Source: Tautonia rosea (GTDB lineage: Bacteria; Planctomycetota; Planctomycetia; Isosphaerales; Isosphaeraceae). Taken from it: 64,000 nt of DNA. The DNA lies in assembly GCF_012958305.1 (NCBI RefSeq), contig NZ_JABBYO010000019.1, forward strand, positions 1-64,000. Direction: 5' to 3'. The notes under the pieces are model-generated. The model ran no database searches, had not been told where the DNA came from, and worked only from the letters and a program-made list of their open reading frames with translations. The translations under genes were made by a program, and so were the position numbers. Shown here piece after piece: positions 49,201 to 57,505 of this stretch; within the stretch, counting starts at the first letter, position 1; every line of letters begins with the position of its first letter.

Positions 49201-52200
49201 TGAATTTCCAGGGTGACTTCTATGCCGAGTCCGTTCCCTTCAACGGTAATAGCCCGAACCTGACCGTTGACTCGGTCTGGGACGACACCGACATCGTCCA
49301 CGTCCTCCGAGGCACGGTCATTCTGGCAGGTTGGAACAACAGCGGCTTCGGCTCGAAGCCTCTCCCGAGTGCCACCACCTTCGGGGCAGAACTCCAGCCC
49401 GCGGTCTCGCTCACCCTTCAAAGTGCCCTGCCTGACACCTTGCTCCCCAACGGTGAGCGGATCGCCCGCCCTGGCGAGGAACTGGTCGTCAAGCTCTTCA
49501 ACGACACACCGATCGGCAACCCCGGCCCCGGCGACGCGATCGACCCGGCCCTCAACATGCAGACGGCCAACGTCACGGGGAACCTCTTCGGTGCAGGCTT
49601 CAACGTCGGTTACGACGACGGTGCCGACCCGGACGCTCCTAGCCCAACCGTCGATCCCGGCTATGGCAGCCAGATCCGAATCATTGGCATCGGTTCCAAC
49701 GAGTCGACCGGTCAGCAGCGTGTTCCGGTGGTCATCACCTCGCTGCGGGACAACACGGCCGGCCCGGTCGTCCGCGGCGTCGACCAGTCGAACACCTGGT
49801 TCGCCGACTTCCGCGGCCGCAACATCCCCGGCGGTCTCGACACGCCGGCCCCCGGCGACGGCGGCATGATCGCCATCGGTGGCGGCAGCCTCTTCGATTA
49901 CAACCTCTTCGATTCCCGCAACGGCAGCCTCATCGACAACGCCGACATCCGGTTCCTCCACCGGATCGAGTTCCAGGCTGGCGGCATCGTTGACGCCTTC
50001 GACCTGGACGACAGCGACGCCATCGACGCAAACGACCAGCTTCGCACCCAGAAGCTCGGCCTTGATCCGGCCACACAGTTTAATGCTCAGCATGGCTGGA
50101 CGGTTTCGAACTCCAACCTGTCGAGCTTCCGGGACGCCGGCATCCTCGCTGATCAAGGGTTCGATCTGATCGCCCGAGAGATCACGAACATCGGAGGAAC
50201 CCTCATCGCCGGTGGACCGAGCCGTATCGCCGGTCTCCGAGGCCAGCCGGTCAACCTGTTCCTGGTCAACAACACGATCGCGAACATGCCGGTCGGGGTT
50301 CGGGTCAACGCGACCACGGGCAACAACGACACAGCGCAGTCTCCGACTCAGATCGTGATGCTGCACAACACCTTCTACAACAACGGCGTCGGCTTCCGGG
50401 CCGAGGCGCCTGACTATAACGCAGGCCCGCCGTCAAACAGCCTGTCGCACGTCTACTTCTTCGGGATGAACAACATCTTCGATGGCGGGACGATCGGCAA
50501 TCAGGCTGGAGCCGCGGCGGTTCGGACCACCGGCATGGTCGGCGGCAGCGAGTTGTTGTTCAACGTCTTCAACAACTACGCGACCAACATTGACATCACC
50601 AACCCGGCGATCGCTGGCTTCGGATTCCTCGGGAATAACAACCCGATCTTCGGCGACCCGCGGTTCCTCGACCCGCAGAACGGCAACTTCTTCCTCCAGC
50701 CCGGCTCGGTCGCGATCGACGCCGCGATCAGCGAAATCGGTCCGTTGGCCATCGGCAACATGCTCCGACCGGTGTCCAATCAGGTCCTCGATGCGAGTGG
50801 TGGAATCCGCAACACCACCGGGCGCACGAATGCGTTCGGGAGCCTCGGCAACCCCACGTCGACGCTCGATGTCATCACGCTTCCCGGCACACCGGGCCGT
50901 GGATTCGTCGACCAGTTCATCCCGGTCCTGCTCGGAACTCCCGGCTCGTTCCCGGGTCCGGCCTCCAGTGCCGCCACCTTCGCCTTCCGACCGCTTGGGG
51001 GCGAACGTGACCTGGAAGGTTTCCTGCGGATCGACGATCCCAACACCCCGAATCTCGGCTTCGGCAGCCGGCCGTACTTCGACATCGGGGCCCGAGAGTT
51101 CCGTCGCTTCAACCCGCCAATCATCACGAATCAGGGCGCTCCTGATGTCAACGGAGACGGGGTCGGCGACGGTGTCTTCGCCACGATCATCGACCCGTCG
51201 ACCAGCAACCCGCAAGACATCAGCATCTACACCCCCGGTGGTGTCGCTGGCGTCAATCAGTCTCCTCAGTCCATCAGCTTCCAGATCAACAAGGATCTGG
51301 ACCCGCTGACGGTCAACAGCCAGACGATCGTGCTTCAGGCTTCCGGCGGCGACGGCATCTTCGGCAACGCCAACAGCCCGGCCGACCGTACGATTCCGCT
51401 CTCAGGCCTGGTGAGCTTTGATCCGACCACCAACCGGATCGTCATCGAGCTGGCCTCGGCCAACCTCTTGCTGTCGAACGACCTCTACCGGATCACGCTC
51501 GTCGGCACCGGCGGCAATGTGATTCGCGATCGTCAGGGCAACGCCCTCGATGGCGAGAACATCGCCACGAACGGCCTGCCTGGCCCCCTGCCCTCGGGCG
51601 ACGGCTTCCCGGGTGGCAACTTCATCCTGCCGTTCACGATCGACACGAGGGCGCCTGAAGTCGTTCCGGGCAGCTTCATGCTCGATCCGACGAACGATCC
51701 GACCTTCCCGGTCGGCATCACCAACGTCGACATGCCGACCTTCGTCGGCCGGATCACCGACCTGTTCCCGCCGGTCAACCCGCTGGTCAATCAGACGGTG
51801 GTGCTCGACGTCGACAGCAACGGCGACGGCGTCTTCGACCTGGTCGGGATCGGCCAGGCCATCACCGACGCCAACGGCAACTTCGTCATCACGGCCAACC
51901 AGGCCCTGCCCGATAGCCCGTTCAACGTCGGTCCCGACGGCATCTTCGGCACCGCCGACGATACCGGCTACAGCCGGGCCCGCGTCCGGGTGACCGACGT
52001 CTCCGGAAACGAGTCGGACCCGAACGACCCGAACGCCACCATCCGGTTCGTGCTCGATACGCGATCTCCGGAGATCATCTCGACCACGCCGACCGATGGC
52101 TCTCTGGTCAGCAGCGGTGGCTTCCAGGTCTCCTTCACTGCCGACGAGAACCTCCTGCTCTCCAGCCTGACCGCTCCTGGTTCCATCCAGGTGATCGGCG

Positions 52201-53903
52201 CCGGTCAGGATGGCATCTTCGGCACCGGAGACGACCGAACCGCGGGCGTCGACCTCGGCTCCTTGAACGTTCAGTACCTCGCCACGAGCCCGAGCGGCCC
52301 GATCCGGGTGAGCTTCAACGTCACGGGAGCAGATGCCAACGACACCTACCGGGTCACCTTGAACCCCTCGATCACCGACCGGGCCGGAAACCCGATCGAA
52401 GGTGGCGGCTTCTCCCTCGACATCGTGGTCTTCACCCCTGGCCAGGAACGCCTCCTCTTTGTCGGCACCCAGACCACGGGCAACCCCACCGGCTCGCGGA
52501 ACAACCCGTTCCCGACCATCGCCGCCGGTCTGGCTGCGGCCACCGTCGGCGATACCGTGGCGGTCCTGCCCGGGACCTACAACGAGGCGGTGACGCTCAA
52601 GTCGCTCGTCCGGCTGGTCTCGGCGGACCTCTCGAGCACCGACTCGAACGTCGTCCCCGGTCGGGCTCAGGCCACCATCATCCGGGCTCCCTTGAATCCG
52701 AACGGTCCTGAGGTCTCGGTCATCGGGACCGACCTGATCGGCCTCGGCGGCGCTGTCGACACCGAGCTTCGTGGCTTCGCCATCGTTGCCCCGCTCTCGA
52801 ACGTCAGCACGGGCCAGATTCAGGAGGATTCAAAGGGCTTGTTGCTGATCAACTCCGGCGGTCAATTCCACCGGAACATCATCATCAACGGTGGTGTCGG
52901 GCTCGACATCACCCCTCGATCCTCCGGCTCGAACGCCCGGATCGAAAGCAATGTCTTCGCCGGAAACCGAACCGGCCTGTTCCTCCAGGATGGGGACAAC
53001 ACCGACCCAATCCAGCCGGTCCGGGTGGCGAACAACACCTTCGCCCTCAACAACGGCGGGATGGTGGTCTACGACGCCACCCTGAACACCGGGTCGATTG
53101 TGGTTGCCGATGTTGTCAACAACATCTTCTGGCAGAACAACACCCGTACCCCGGGTGCTACCGATACCCACCTGGCGGTCTATCCTCCGGTCGCCCAGGT
53201 CCGAGGCAACATGTTCGGCTCAAACCCGAACAACCCGCTGCTCGGTTTCCCGGTGGGTGCCATCAGCACTACCCCGACCGCAGCGGCTGCCTTCAACTAC
53301 ATCGGTGAACCGGCCTTCATCGCGGCCCGAGACCCGAGACCCGGATTCGACGGACCGACAGTGACCCTGCTCGACGGCAACTTCGGTCTGACCCCGTCCT
53401 CGGCTGCGATTGACGCGGCCATCGGACAGGCGGCCCCCTCGGCCGACTTCCTCGGACGTCCCCGAGTCGATGTGCCCAATCGCGGCTTCCCCAACCTCGG
53501 ACCGGCGGATGTCGGAGCTTACGAGTTCCAGCCCTCCAGCCAGGTCATCATCCCTGGGTTCCCGGGAATTCCGGGGTCGCCGACCTCGCCGGTTCCGACC
53601 CCACTGCCCCCTGGTTCGGTCCTCTTCGGTGCTCCTCAAGCGGTCACTCCGAGCGAACCGGGCGCCCCGGTGAACGTCGGCCCCAACAACCCCACCATCA
53701 CGTTCCAGCCCGGAACGGGTGTCGGACGGGCCGCTCAGACCACCGGCTCTCAGCAAGCGACTGCCGGACAGGCTCGCCGCGACCGAGACGCCCTGCGAGG
53801 TCTCCTCACCGGCAAACAGACCAAGGCCGCTGAGACCGCTCCTCAAGGCAAGCGTCCCTGGCACGACCTGCTCTCTCTGACTCGCTTCCGTCGCGGAATC
53901 TGA
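43293..53903 (+). CDS. Giant LEPR-XLL surface protein with atypical subtilase domain, Ig-like and beta-helix regions
   Basis: 3536 residues, the largest gene here. The N-terminus is basic and carries ERLEERTLLSSG (about 30-42), the LEPR-XLL motif of planctomycete exported proteins. A subtilase-like domain follows (about 165-620): Asp 199 in GVISDS, Glu 238 in SDEGRAM where subtilisins have His, oxyanion-region FSAAGNDAD, and Ser 556 in FGTSAAAPNVTGL. A beta-sandwich of about 100 residues (about 345-450) is inserted in it. Then come Big_5/Ig-like repeats (from about 620, again near 2700-3040), long parallel beta-helix-like stretches (about 1490-2600 and from 3055, starting with TQTTGNPTGSRNNPFPTIAAG), and several DxNGDG or GxDGIFGTxDD motifs that could bind calcium. 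No membrane anchor is seen at the C-terminus (RFRRGI). It is probably secreted or part of the cell surface, perhaps an adhesin or autotransporting protease. Confidence 0.9.
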   Translation: MGSFKGDKRKPGRNRPRSLSGLARRDMSPERLEERTLLSSGFTTPQQVTAAALNGPVFGNGGKHLSELFEASRVGGDALQQTIAAKSQFITFRNGMVGVDIFSDRSIGFDRLSKTLTDLGMQIVATDSRNQIVEGFLPLNQLGTVSQMAGVRTITPIFTPALRTQGSASNQANEVMRADVARSQFNVDGSGVTIGVISDSTDRFQGGLADSINSGDLPPRNRINVLLDEPVGGSNSDEGRAMMELIYDIAPGSNFAFHTGFLGPVAFADGVRRLAREAGSQLIVDDVGLAGEPVFQPGLIAQAITDVTTNDEVTYFSAAGNDADQGIETNFRGVNATVNGVGAGRFLDFDPGPGVSTTLQVTTTQANSRVVMWWDDPWFTGAADTNLDFFIINANGTVVASGVNNNIGSAAPQEFEVIPAAGTYQLAIRVTGGPDPSRVRFQTFFDSLTVDQRFGNAGATTYPTTFGHPAHTDAIGVGAVNYFDAPPFSSQTPTPTADFSSLGPVLYFFDAAGNRLPQSQLLLKPDIAGPQGTNTSFFIPGLDIEPDGSPNFFGTSAAAPNVTGLAALMKELNPSSRPSDIRQALVNTATPVNGTPARAWDNRGGFGLVDAVRSMTAIDQLRVVASTPANVAVLGSAPTFVELEFSKPIDPTSVQASDLTFPVAPTGVSIAVGTPVVVNPITVRFPITLNVASPNVQVNGTYVFRLADGAIRAQDGSELVGLDRAFSINDVIAPRVTNTLLQGRIIVVQFSEAMRASTINKSTVQLIRTGGSGQFNNPSNVVVTDDPRAIFFYDAPNNRAIYDLRGLPQTAMPSDIYALVVSDEARDATGLRLDGNFNGQFPSGDGVAGGSFVQNLGGRLVTAPQIVQFGMATTSDTGLPGDRNTNQTRPSFAGFVSAQFPATNAGLQVAIQFIQDRPGGFDLDIGPNGNGFVGTPDLIVTTDASGFFTFQAPETLRPGLHQVRIVVVGEVEWPPTAGKASRSELSFRVDTNGPLVTTSSIPMDSRISNLRNITLNFADPINPTDPNDPLAVPVQLDVPALDPRTAENLGNYSLYNLGPDRQLGTPDDIDFSRFIQSATFTSTTNRNVSTDPYTARVDLTFSDGLPAGRYVLVARTQEANFSGIRDAAGNPLDNNTGQTGNQSFFTFFELQPEATFISSFKAFSPSPVPGTTVESGPRAFYEVPVPGFTPRAEAPPTMFHIDFSNTLEDRDYTNAIQLIRSADSALDDADGDFGLNGVTGFTTVSGLTVQLTNSVPGATFGQPGFRNRLVVQLPQGQPLEPDYYRIVLPNSGAEIIRDVFGNHADLEFLGNQKPAGSDFEVFMPDGTYRDGLTGDGVGGGTFVTGFAVVPGQRLGSDGRVRGNIIYTRPDYQDDPFLSTDDPDGSMQRPFATLLPEARPTAANGGDLNSSANFGTGFNPLLDRNGNGRFDRSAFFEAEQNRSEGPVVIVALPGIPRPGTGNFQTVQETFVIAPPAGIDPTIPEGDASGSVPEMTTLVFNPGSALKMFNASLFVQNQGSALQIRGGTNPGETVFITSYLDDSIGGDTNRDRTNTTPRGGDWGGIVFRNYDDVSNGRAGLPAQFPVDGKLGLSGASDVMSLINQANIRFGGGAVPQTIGTRYDTITLFNSRPTITNTTVSESMGAGGSQAAISADLDSLREDTIARGPLVRRVEFVDNSINGLLIRPALGTVQAQETDAQFFPNNPSSQGGVRNFVIDDPISYVLNSQLIIGQRLNTITGGTSGGIGSRLYVQPGMMVKSSPGSSIAVASTSASLNIGDRTYITQFDANPSFGPNSANFRPSNRGDAKPLFTTLFDDAAETFFFDPTTGVRRTIVPANATDGNSNNPQPSPGNISPSLRWGSISVTPGARAVIDEAEFRYGGGRIVVPGGGLGNRQVLNLSGFGAGAFVSVTNNDFFDNFDVPILVSPNQLLAADPTRPLLSGNPFFRGNVMERNSINGLGVSTGGFVIPPVNFQGDFYAESVPFNGNSPNLTVDSVWDDTDIVHVLRGTVILAGWNNSGFGSKPLPSATTFGAELQPAVSLTLQSALPDTLLPNGERIARPGEELVVKLFNDTPIGNPGPGDAIDPALNMQTANVTGNLFGAGFNVGYDDGADPDAPSPTVDPGYGSQIRIIGIGSNESTGQQRVPVVITSLRDNTAGPVVRGVDQSNTWFADFRGRNIPGGLDTPAPGDGGMIAIGGGSLFDYNLFDSRNGSLIDNADIRFLHRIEFQAGGIVDAFDLDDSDAIDANDQLRTQKLGLDPATQFNAQHGWTVSNSNLSSFRDAGILADQGFDLIAREITNIGGTLIAGGPSRIAGLRGQPVNLFLVNNTIANMPVGVRVNATTGNNDTAQSPTQIVMLHNTFYNNGVGFRAEAPDYNAGPPSNSLSHVYFFGMNNIFDGGTIGNQAGAAAVRTTGMVGGSELLFNVFNNYATNIDITNPAIAGFGFLGNNNPIFGDPRFLDPQNGNFFLQPGSVAIDAAISEIGPLAIGNMLRPVSNQVLDASGGIRNTTGRTNAFGSLGNPTSTLDVITLPGTPGRGFVDQFIPVLLGTPGSFPGPASSAATFAFRPLGGERDLEGFLRIDDPNTPNLGFGSRPYFDIGAREFRRFNPPIITNQGAPDVNGDGVGDGVFATIIDPSTSNPQDISIYTPGGVAGVNQSPQSISFQINKDLDPLTVNSQTIVLQASGGDGIFGNANSPADRTIPLSGLVSFDPTTNRIVIELASANLLLSNDLYRITLVGTGGNVIRDRQGNALDGENIATNGLPGPLPSGDGFPGGNFILPFTIDTRAPEVVPGSFMLDPTNDPTFPVGITNVDMPTFVGRITDLFPPVNPLVNQTVVLDVDSNGDGVFDLVGIGQAITDANGNFVITANQALPDSPFNVGPDGIFGTADDTGYSRARVRVTDVSGNESDPNDPNATIRFVLDTRSPEIISTTPTDGSLVSSGGFQVSFTADENLLLSSLTAPGSIQVIGAGQDGIFGTGDDRTAGVDLGSLNVQYLATSPSGPIRVSFNVTGADANDTYRVTLNPSITDRAGNPIEGGGFSLDIVVFTPGQERLLFVGTQTTGNPTGSRNNPFPTIAAGLAAATVGDTVAVLPGTYNEAVTLKSLVRLVSADLSSTDSNVVPGRAQATIIRAPLNPNGPEVSVIGTDLIGLGGAVDTELRGFAIVAPLSNVSTGQIQEDSKGLLLINSGGQFHRNIIINGGVGLDITPRSSGSNARIESNVFAGNRTGLFLQDGDNTDPIQPVRVANNTFALNNGGMVVYDATLNTGSIVVADVVNNIFWQNNTRTPGATDTHLAVYPPVAQVRGNMFGSNPNNPLLGFPVGAISTTPTAAAAFNYIGEPAFIAARDPRPGFDGPTVTLLDGNFGLTPSSAAIDAAIGQAAPSADFLGRPRVDVPNRGFPNLGPADVGAYEFQPSSQVIIPGFPGIPGSPTSPVPTPLPPGSVLFGAPQAVTPSEPGAPVNVGPNNPTITFQPGTGVGRAAQTTGSQQATAGQARRDRDALRGLLTGKQTKAAETAPQGKRPWHDLLSLTRFRRGI

Positions 53904-53931
53904 TCCTGATTCCGATTGACACCCCGTCATC

Positions 53932-53976
53932 ACGCAAGGCGAGCGGCTCCTTTCCGGACCGCTCGCCTTGCGTTTT
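53932..53976 (+). terminator. Rho-independent terminator after the giant surface protein gene
   Basis: A 15-bp perfect stem (ACGCAAGGCGAGCGG 53932-53946 with CCGCTCGCCTTGCGT 53959-53973) with a 12-nt loop, ending in TTTT. It lies 28 bases past the stop codon. Confidence 0.88.
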
Positions 53977-54266
53977 GCGCTGTCCAGGTGCGTTCTGGAA
54001 TCGGGACGATTTCCACAATCGGCAGTGACGGATCTTCACTCGCAGTCCAAACTCGGACCACGACCGCCGTCCACCCGATTCCATTGGGATCGCCCGCCAG
54101 TCGATCTTCTCGATTGCGTGAGCCCTCTTCCGACCCGATCGTTCACCCACTCGACCGAGTCTGGGGGAACGTCCACGATGAGTGCCCCATGGTCAAACTT
54201 CCGAGTTGACACAACGTGGAGCAAGGGCCATCCACGCGGGATGGCCCGTTCGTCCGCAATCCTTCG
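53977..54266. other. Intergenic region between converging giant-protein and ferredoxin genes
   Basis: About 290 bases with only overlapping short frames of no recognisable nature. A 9-bp hairpin (GGGCCATCC 54225-54233 with GGATGGCCC 54239-54247) lies just past the ferredoxin stop and could be its terminator, but the minus-strand tail is not T-rich. Confidence 0.5.
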
Positions 54267-54563
54267 TCAAGACTTCCCGACGCAACCTTCACCTTCCAGT
54301 GCCGGCTTCTTCTCCGTGATCACAGGACACTTCGGTGATTCTTCCGCGTTGAGCGGGGTAAACTCCTTCCACTCGTCAGGCACGTTATCTTCGTGGAAGA
54401 TCGCCTCGACCGGACATTCCGGCACGCAGGCCTCACAGTCGATGCACTCCTCCGGGTGGATGAACAGCATCTGCGCCCCTTCATAGAAGCAATCGACCGG
54501 GCATACCACGACGCAGTCGGTGTACTTGCAGTCGAAGCATGGCTCGCAGACGATATGCGCCAC
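54267..54563 (-). CDS. fdxA: 7Fe ferredoxin (3Fe-4S plus 4Fe-4S)
   Basis: 98 residues, a small soluble electron carrier. The first Cys group, CFDCKYTDCVVVCPVDCF, corresponds to the 3Fe-4S cluster site of FdxA-type ferredoxins, though the extra Cys in positions 11-12 could allow a 4Fe-4S cluster. The second, CIDCEACVPECPVEA, is a standard 4Fe-4S motif. The conserved FIHPEECIDC and DNVPDEWKEF stretches agree with FdxA. AAAGGAG lies seven bases before ATG. The gene is transcribed divergently from the DUF1549 gene, and no partner enzyme is adjacent. Confidence 0.93.
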   Translation of the reverse strand: MAHIVCEPCFDCKYTDCVVVCPVDCFYEGAQMLFIHPEECIDCEACVPECPVEAIFHEDNVPDEWKEFTPLNAEESPKCPVITEKKPALEGEGCVGKS

Positions 54564-54956
54564 GTTGCGCTCCTTTAAGTTCAGTGGGATTGAGCAAGGC
54601 GAAGTGACCGATCGTTCGGCCGAGTCGGTCTCGGAGTCAACACCAATTGTAAAGACTTTTCAAGTCCACTGCACGACAGACAAGGCAGGCGTCCCGGTTT
54701 CCCCGTCTCCTTCTCCGCAAGGGATGATCTCTCGGCGTGAATACGTTTGGTCTCCGCAACATCTTGCCTTCGATCGACTCGGAGGGATTTTCAGCGAAAG
54801 CCAGGACGCGCATTCAGCTCACGCTCATCAATCGCTTGACGCGCCTTGCGGATTGGCTCTATGTTGAATCATTGACGGAGATTCGGTCACCTCCCGACCG
54901 GATCGGTCCTCCTCGTGCCCCGGTCCTCCCGCCTTCGCCTCCGAGGAGCAAGCCCT
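54564..54956. other. Divergent intergenic region between fdxA and the DUF1549 gene
   Basis: About 390 bases with no credible gene. It should contain promoters for fdxA (minus) and the DUF1549/DUF1553 gene (plus). On the minus strand, TTGAAAAGTCTTTACAAT around 54640-54660 is AT-rich and could be part of the fdxA promoter, but no clean consensus pair is visible. Confidence 0.45.
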
Positions 54957-57446
54957 GTGCGACTTCCCTCGTCATTCCGATTCGGATCGGCCGTTCACAC
55001 GCTGCTGTTCATCGTCCTCCCGCTGCCGACAGTCACCGCTACCTCGTCCTCATTCCCTTCCCTCTCGATCGAGCCCGCCTCGATCCACCTGACCGACCCG
55101 AGCGACCGACAGCAGATCGTCGTCACTGCCCACTGGCCTAACGGTTCGGTGCGTGACGTCACGTCCGAGGCTACGTTCTCCGTCGATGTCGACCGAATGG
55201 CTCAGATATCTCCCCCCGGCGTGGTGACCCCAGGTTCAGCCCGCGGCGGGTCGACCCGCCTCGTCGCTCGCTTTGGAGGGTCCTATGCTGAGGCGGTAGT
55301 TACCACAGCTTCCAACGATTCCCCTCGGCCGATCAGCTACCGGCACGACGTGGCCGCTGTGCTCTCGAAAGCCGGCTGCAACATGGGGGCATGTCACGGC
55401 AATCTCAACGGCAAAGGCGGATTCAAGCTCTCGCTCCGTGGCGATGACCCAGGACTTGACCTGCTGACCATGACCCGAGGGGTCCTTGCCCGTCGGATCG
55501 ACACCATGGTCCCCGAGTCGAGCCTCATCCTTCTGAAAGCACTTGGTCAGCTTCCCCACGAGGGAGGCCGACGTTTCGGTACCGAGGACATCGAGGCCCA
55601 CATCCTCCGCTCCTGGATCGCCGGGGGGGCCGACGACGACCTCGGCTCCGTCCCCGAAATAGCTTCGCTTTCCATCTTCCCGAGCGAACGAATCAACGCC
55701 TTCCCAGGCTTGAGCCAGCAGGTCATCGTGACCGCCACCTTCGCCGACGGCTCGACCCGCGACGTGACCCGACTGGCGGCCTTCGACGTGGACGACCCAA
55801 CCGCAGTGTCCGTTTCTCCCTCCGGCCTTGTCCGCCGTAATGGCTCGGGAGAGTCGGTCGTCTCGGCCCGATTCCTTGGCAGGCACGCCGTTTCCCGTCT
55901 CGCCTTCCTGCCCGATCATCCCTCCTTCGCCTGGGACGGGCCCGAGGCGAGAACCCCCTTCGATGAGGCCGTCTTCGCCAAGCTCGAAGCCCTCAAGATC
56001 CACGCCTCCCCCCCGGCCTCCGATCACGTCTTCCTTCGACGCGCCTACCTCGACGCCATCGGCGTCCTTCCGACCCCCGACGAGGCCCGCGCCTTCCTTG
56101 ATTCCGACGATCCCGACAAGCGAGCCCACCTCGTCGATGTCCTCCTCGATCGTCCCGAGTTCGCCGACTTCTGGGCCTTGAAGTGGGCCGACCTCCTCCG
56201 CAACGAGGAAAAGACGATGGGGCCGAAAGGCGTCTGGGCCTTCCAGCGCTGGCTCCGCGACCAGATCGACGCCGATGTCCCCCTCACCGATTTCGCCGAG
56301 GCCCTGCTGACTGGCTCCGGTTCCTCCTGGAGCAATCCGCCGGTGAGCTTTTACCGCACGAACCGCGATCCCGAGACCTGCGCCGAGAGCTTCGGCCAGA
56401 TCTTCCTCGGCGTTCGCTTGCAATGCGCCCGATGCCACAATCACCCGTTCGACATCTGGACCCAGGACGACTATTACGGCATCGCCGCCGCCTTCGCCAA
56501 CATCGAACGCAAGGAAGTCAATAACTCCCGGCGCGATCGGCTTAACTCGCACGAGATCAACGGCGACGTCCTCATCCATCTCCGCGGGAAACCCGGGATG
56601 ACCCACCCGGTCACGCGCGATCGCGTCCCTCCCACCGCCCCCGGAAACATCCTGCTGGAGTTCGCCGACGACAATGACGCCCGCGCCTCCCTCGCCGACT
56701 GGCTCACCCGGCACGACGAACAATTCGCCCGGAACATGGCCAACCGCGTCTGGTTCCACATGTTCGGCCGGGGGGTCGTCGACCCAGTCGACGACTTCCG
56801 ATCCTCCAATCCCCCGAGCAACCCCGCCCTCCTCGACGCCCTCACCAACGCCTTCATCGCCGGCGGCCACCGGGTGAAACCCCTCGTTCGGCAGATCATG
56901 ACCTCGGAGGTCTACGGGCTCGACTCCATCCCCCGCCCGACCAACGTCGACGACGAAGCCAACTTCACCCGAGCTCGAATCAAGCTTCTTCCCGCCGAGG
57001 TCCTGCTCGACGCCATCGCCTCGGCCCTCGACCGACCGGCCGACCTTGAGGGCGTCCCCCCCGGCACCCGAGCCGTCTCCCTCGCCGGGGCCAACACCGG
57101 CCCCGAATTCCTCGACGCATTCGGCAAGCCCGACCGTCTGCTCACCTGCGAATGCGAACGATCCGAGGAAACCACCCTCTCCCAGGCGTTTCAACTCATC
57201 AACGGCTCATCCGTCCGCTCCATCCTCGAAGATCCCACCAATCGCCTTGGACAACTCCTCGATTCCAACCTCAGCGAACAGGCCATTCTGAACGAACTTT
57301 ACCTCGCCTCCCTCTGCCGCCCGCCAACTGACGAGGAGTCGTCTGGAGCCCTTAACTACCTCTCCTGCGCACCCGACCCGCGCACCGCCTGGGAAGACAT
57401 CGCCTGGGCCCTGGTCAATAGCAAGGAATTCTTATTACGACGTTGA
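54957..57446 (+). CDS. DUF1549/DUF1553 domain protein (planctomycete c-type cytochrome-like, exported)
   Basis: About 829 residues. An N-terminal signal region (FGSAVHTLLFIVLPLPTVTA) is followed by a Big_2-like domain (about 35-115), then AGCNMGACHGNLNGKGGFKLSL, a cysteine-containing stretch typical of this group. A second Big_2-like domain (about 235-310) precedes DUF1549 (FLRRAYLDAIGVLPTPDEARAFL to CARCHNHPFDIWTQDDYYG, with one CxxCH) and DUF1553 (ARNMANRVWFHMFGRGVVDPVDDFR to the end). GTG 54957 was chosen because GAGGAG lies eight bases upstream; another GTG is at 54915. Such proteins usually pair with a DUF1501 gene, as here. The cellular role is not known, but the heme-like motif suggests an exported redox or envelope protein. 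Confidence 0.92.
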   Translation: MRLPSSFRFGSAVHTLLFIVLPLPTVTATSSSFPSLSIEPASIHLTDPSDRQQIVVTAHWPNGSVRDVTSEATFSVDVDRMAQISPPGVVTPGSARGGSTRLVARFGGSYAEAVVTTASNDSPRPISYRHDVAAVLSKAGCNMGACHGNLNGKGGFKLSLRGDDPGLDLLTMTRGVLARRIDTMVPESSLILLKALGQLPHEGGRRFGTEDIEAHILRSWIAGGADDDLGSVPEIASLSIFPSERINAFPGLSQQVIVTATFADGSTRDVTRLAAFDVDDPTAVSVSPSGLVRRNGSGESVVSARFLGRHAVSRLAFLPDHPSFAWDGPEARTPFDEAVFAKLEALKIHASPPASDHVFLRRAYLDAIGVLPTPDEARAFLDSDDPDKRAHLVDVLLDRPEFADFWALKWADLLRNEEKTMGPKGVWAFQRWLRDQIDADVPLTDFAEALLTGSGSSWSNPPVSFYRTNRDPETCAESFGQIFLGVRLQCARCHNHPFDIWTQDDYYGIAAAFANIERKEVNNSRRDRLNSHEINGDVLIHLRGKPGMTHPVTRDRVPPTAPGNILLEFADDNDARASLADWLTRHDEQFARNMANRVWFHMFGRGVVDPVDDFRSSNPPSNPALLDALTNAFIAGGHRVKPLVRQIMTSEVYGLDSIPRPTNVDDEANFTRARIKLLPAEVLLDAIASALDRPADLEGVPPGTRAVSLAGANTGPEFLDAFGKPDRLLTCECERSEETTLSQAFQLINGSSVRSILEDPTNRLGQLLDSNLSEQAILNELYLASLCRPPTDEESSGALNYLSCAPDPRTAWEDIAWALVNSKEFLLRR

Positions 57447-57505
57447 GTGATCGACCTCAACGACTCACCTCCCTCCTCGCCCCAGATGACCGGGAGATCG
57501 ACCCG

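Noticed and set aside
47097-50366. A 1089-codon open frame on the minus strand
   Set aside because: It lies fully opposite the giant surface protein gene and reads as a shadow created by GC-rich, repeat-containing codons; it has no domain, odd composition (very rich in Arg, Gly, Val, Asp) and no credible ribosome site.
54225-54247. Hairpin past the ferredoxin gene as a terminator
   Set aside because: The 9-bp stem is good, but the following minus-strand bases are not T-rich, so I only mention it in the intergenic entry.
55236-57194. A 652-codon minus-strand open frame
   Set aside because: It is antisense to the DUF1549/DUF1553 gene and has an implausible Gly/Val/Glu-rich composition without any recognisable motif.
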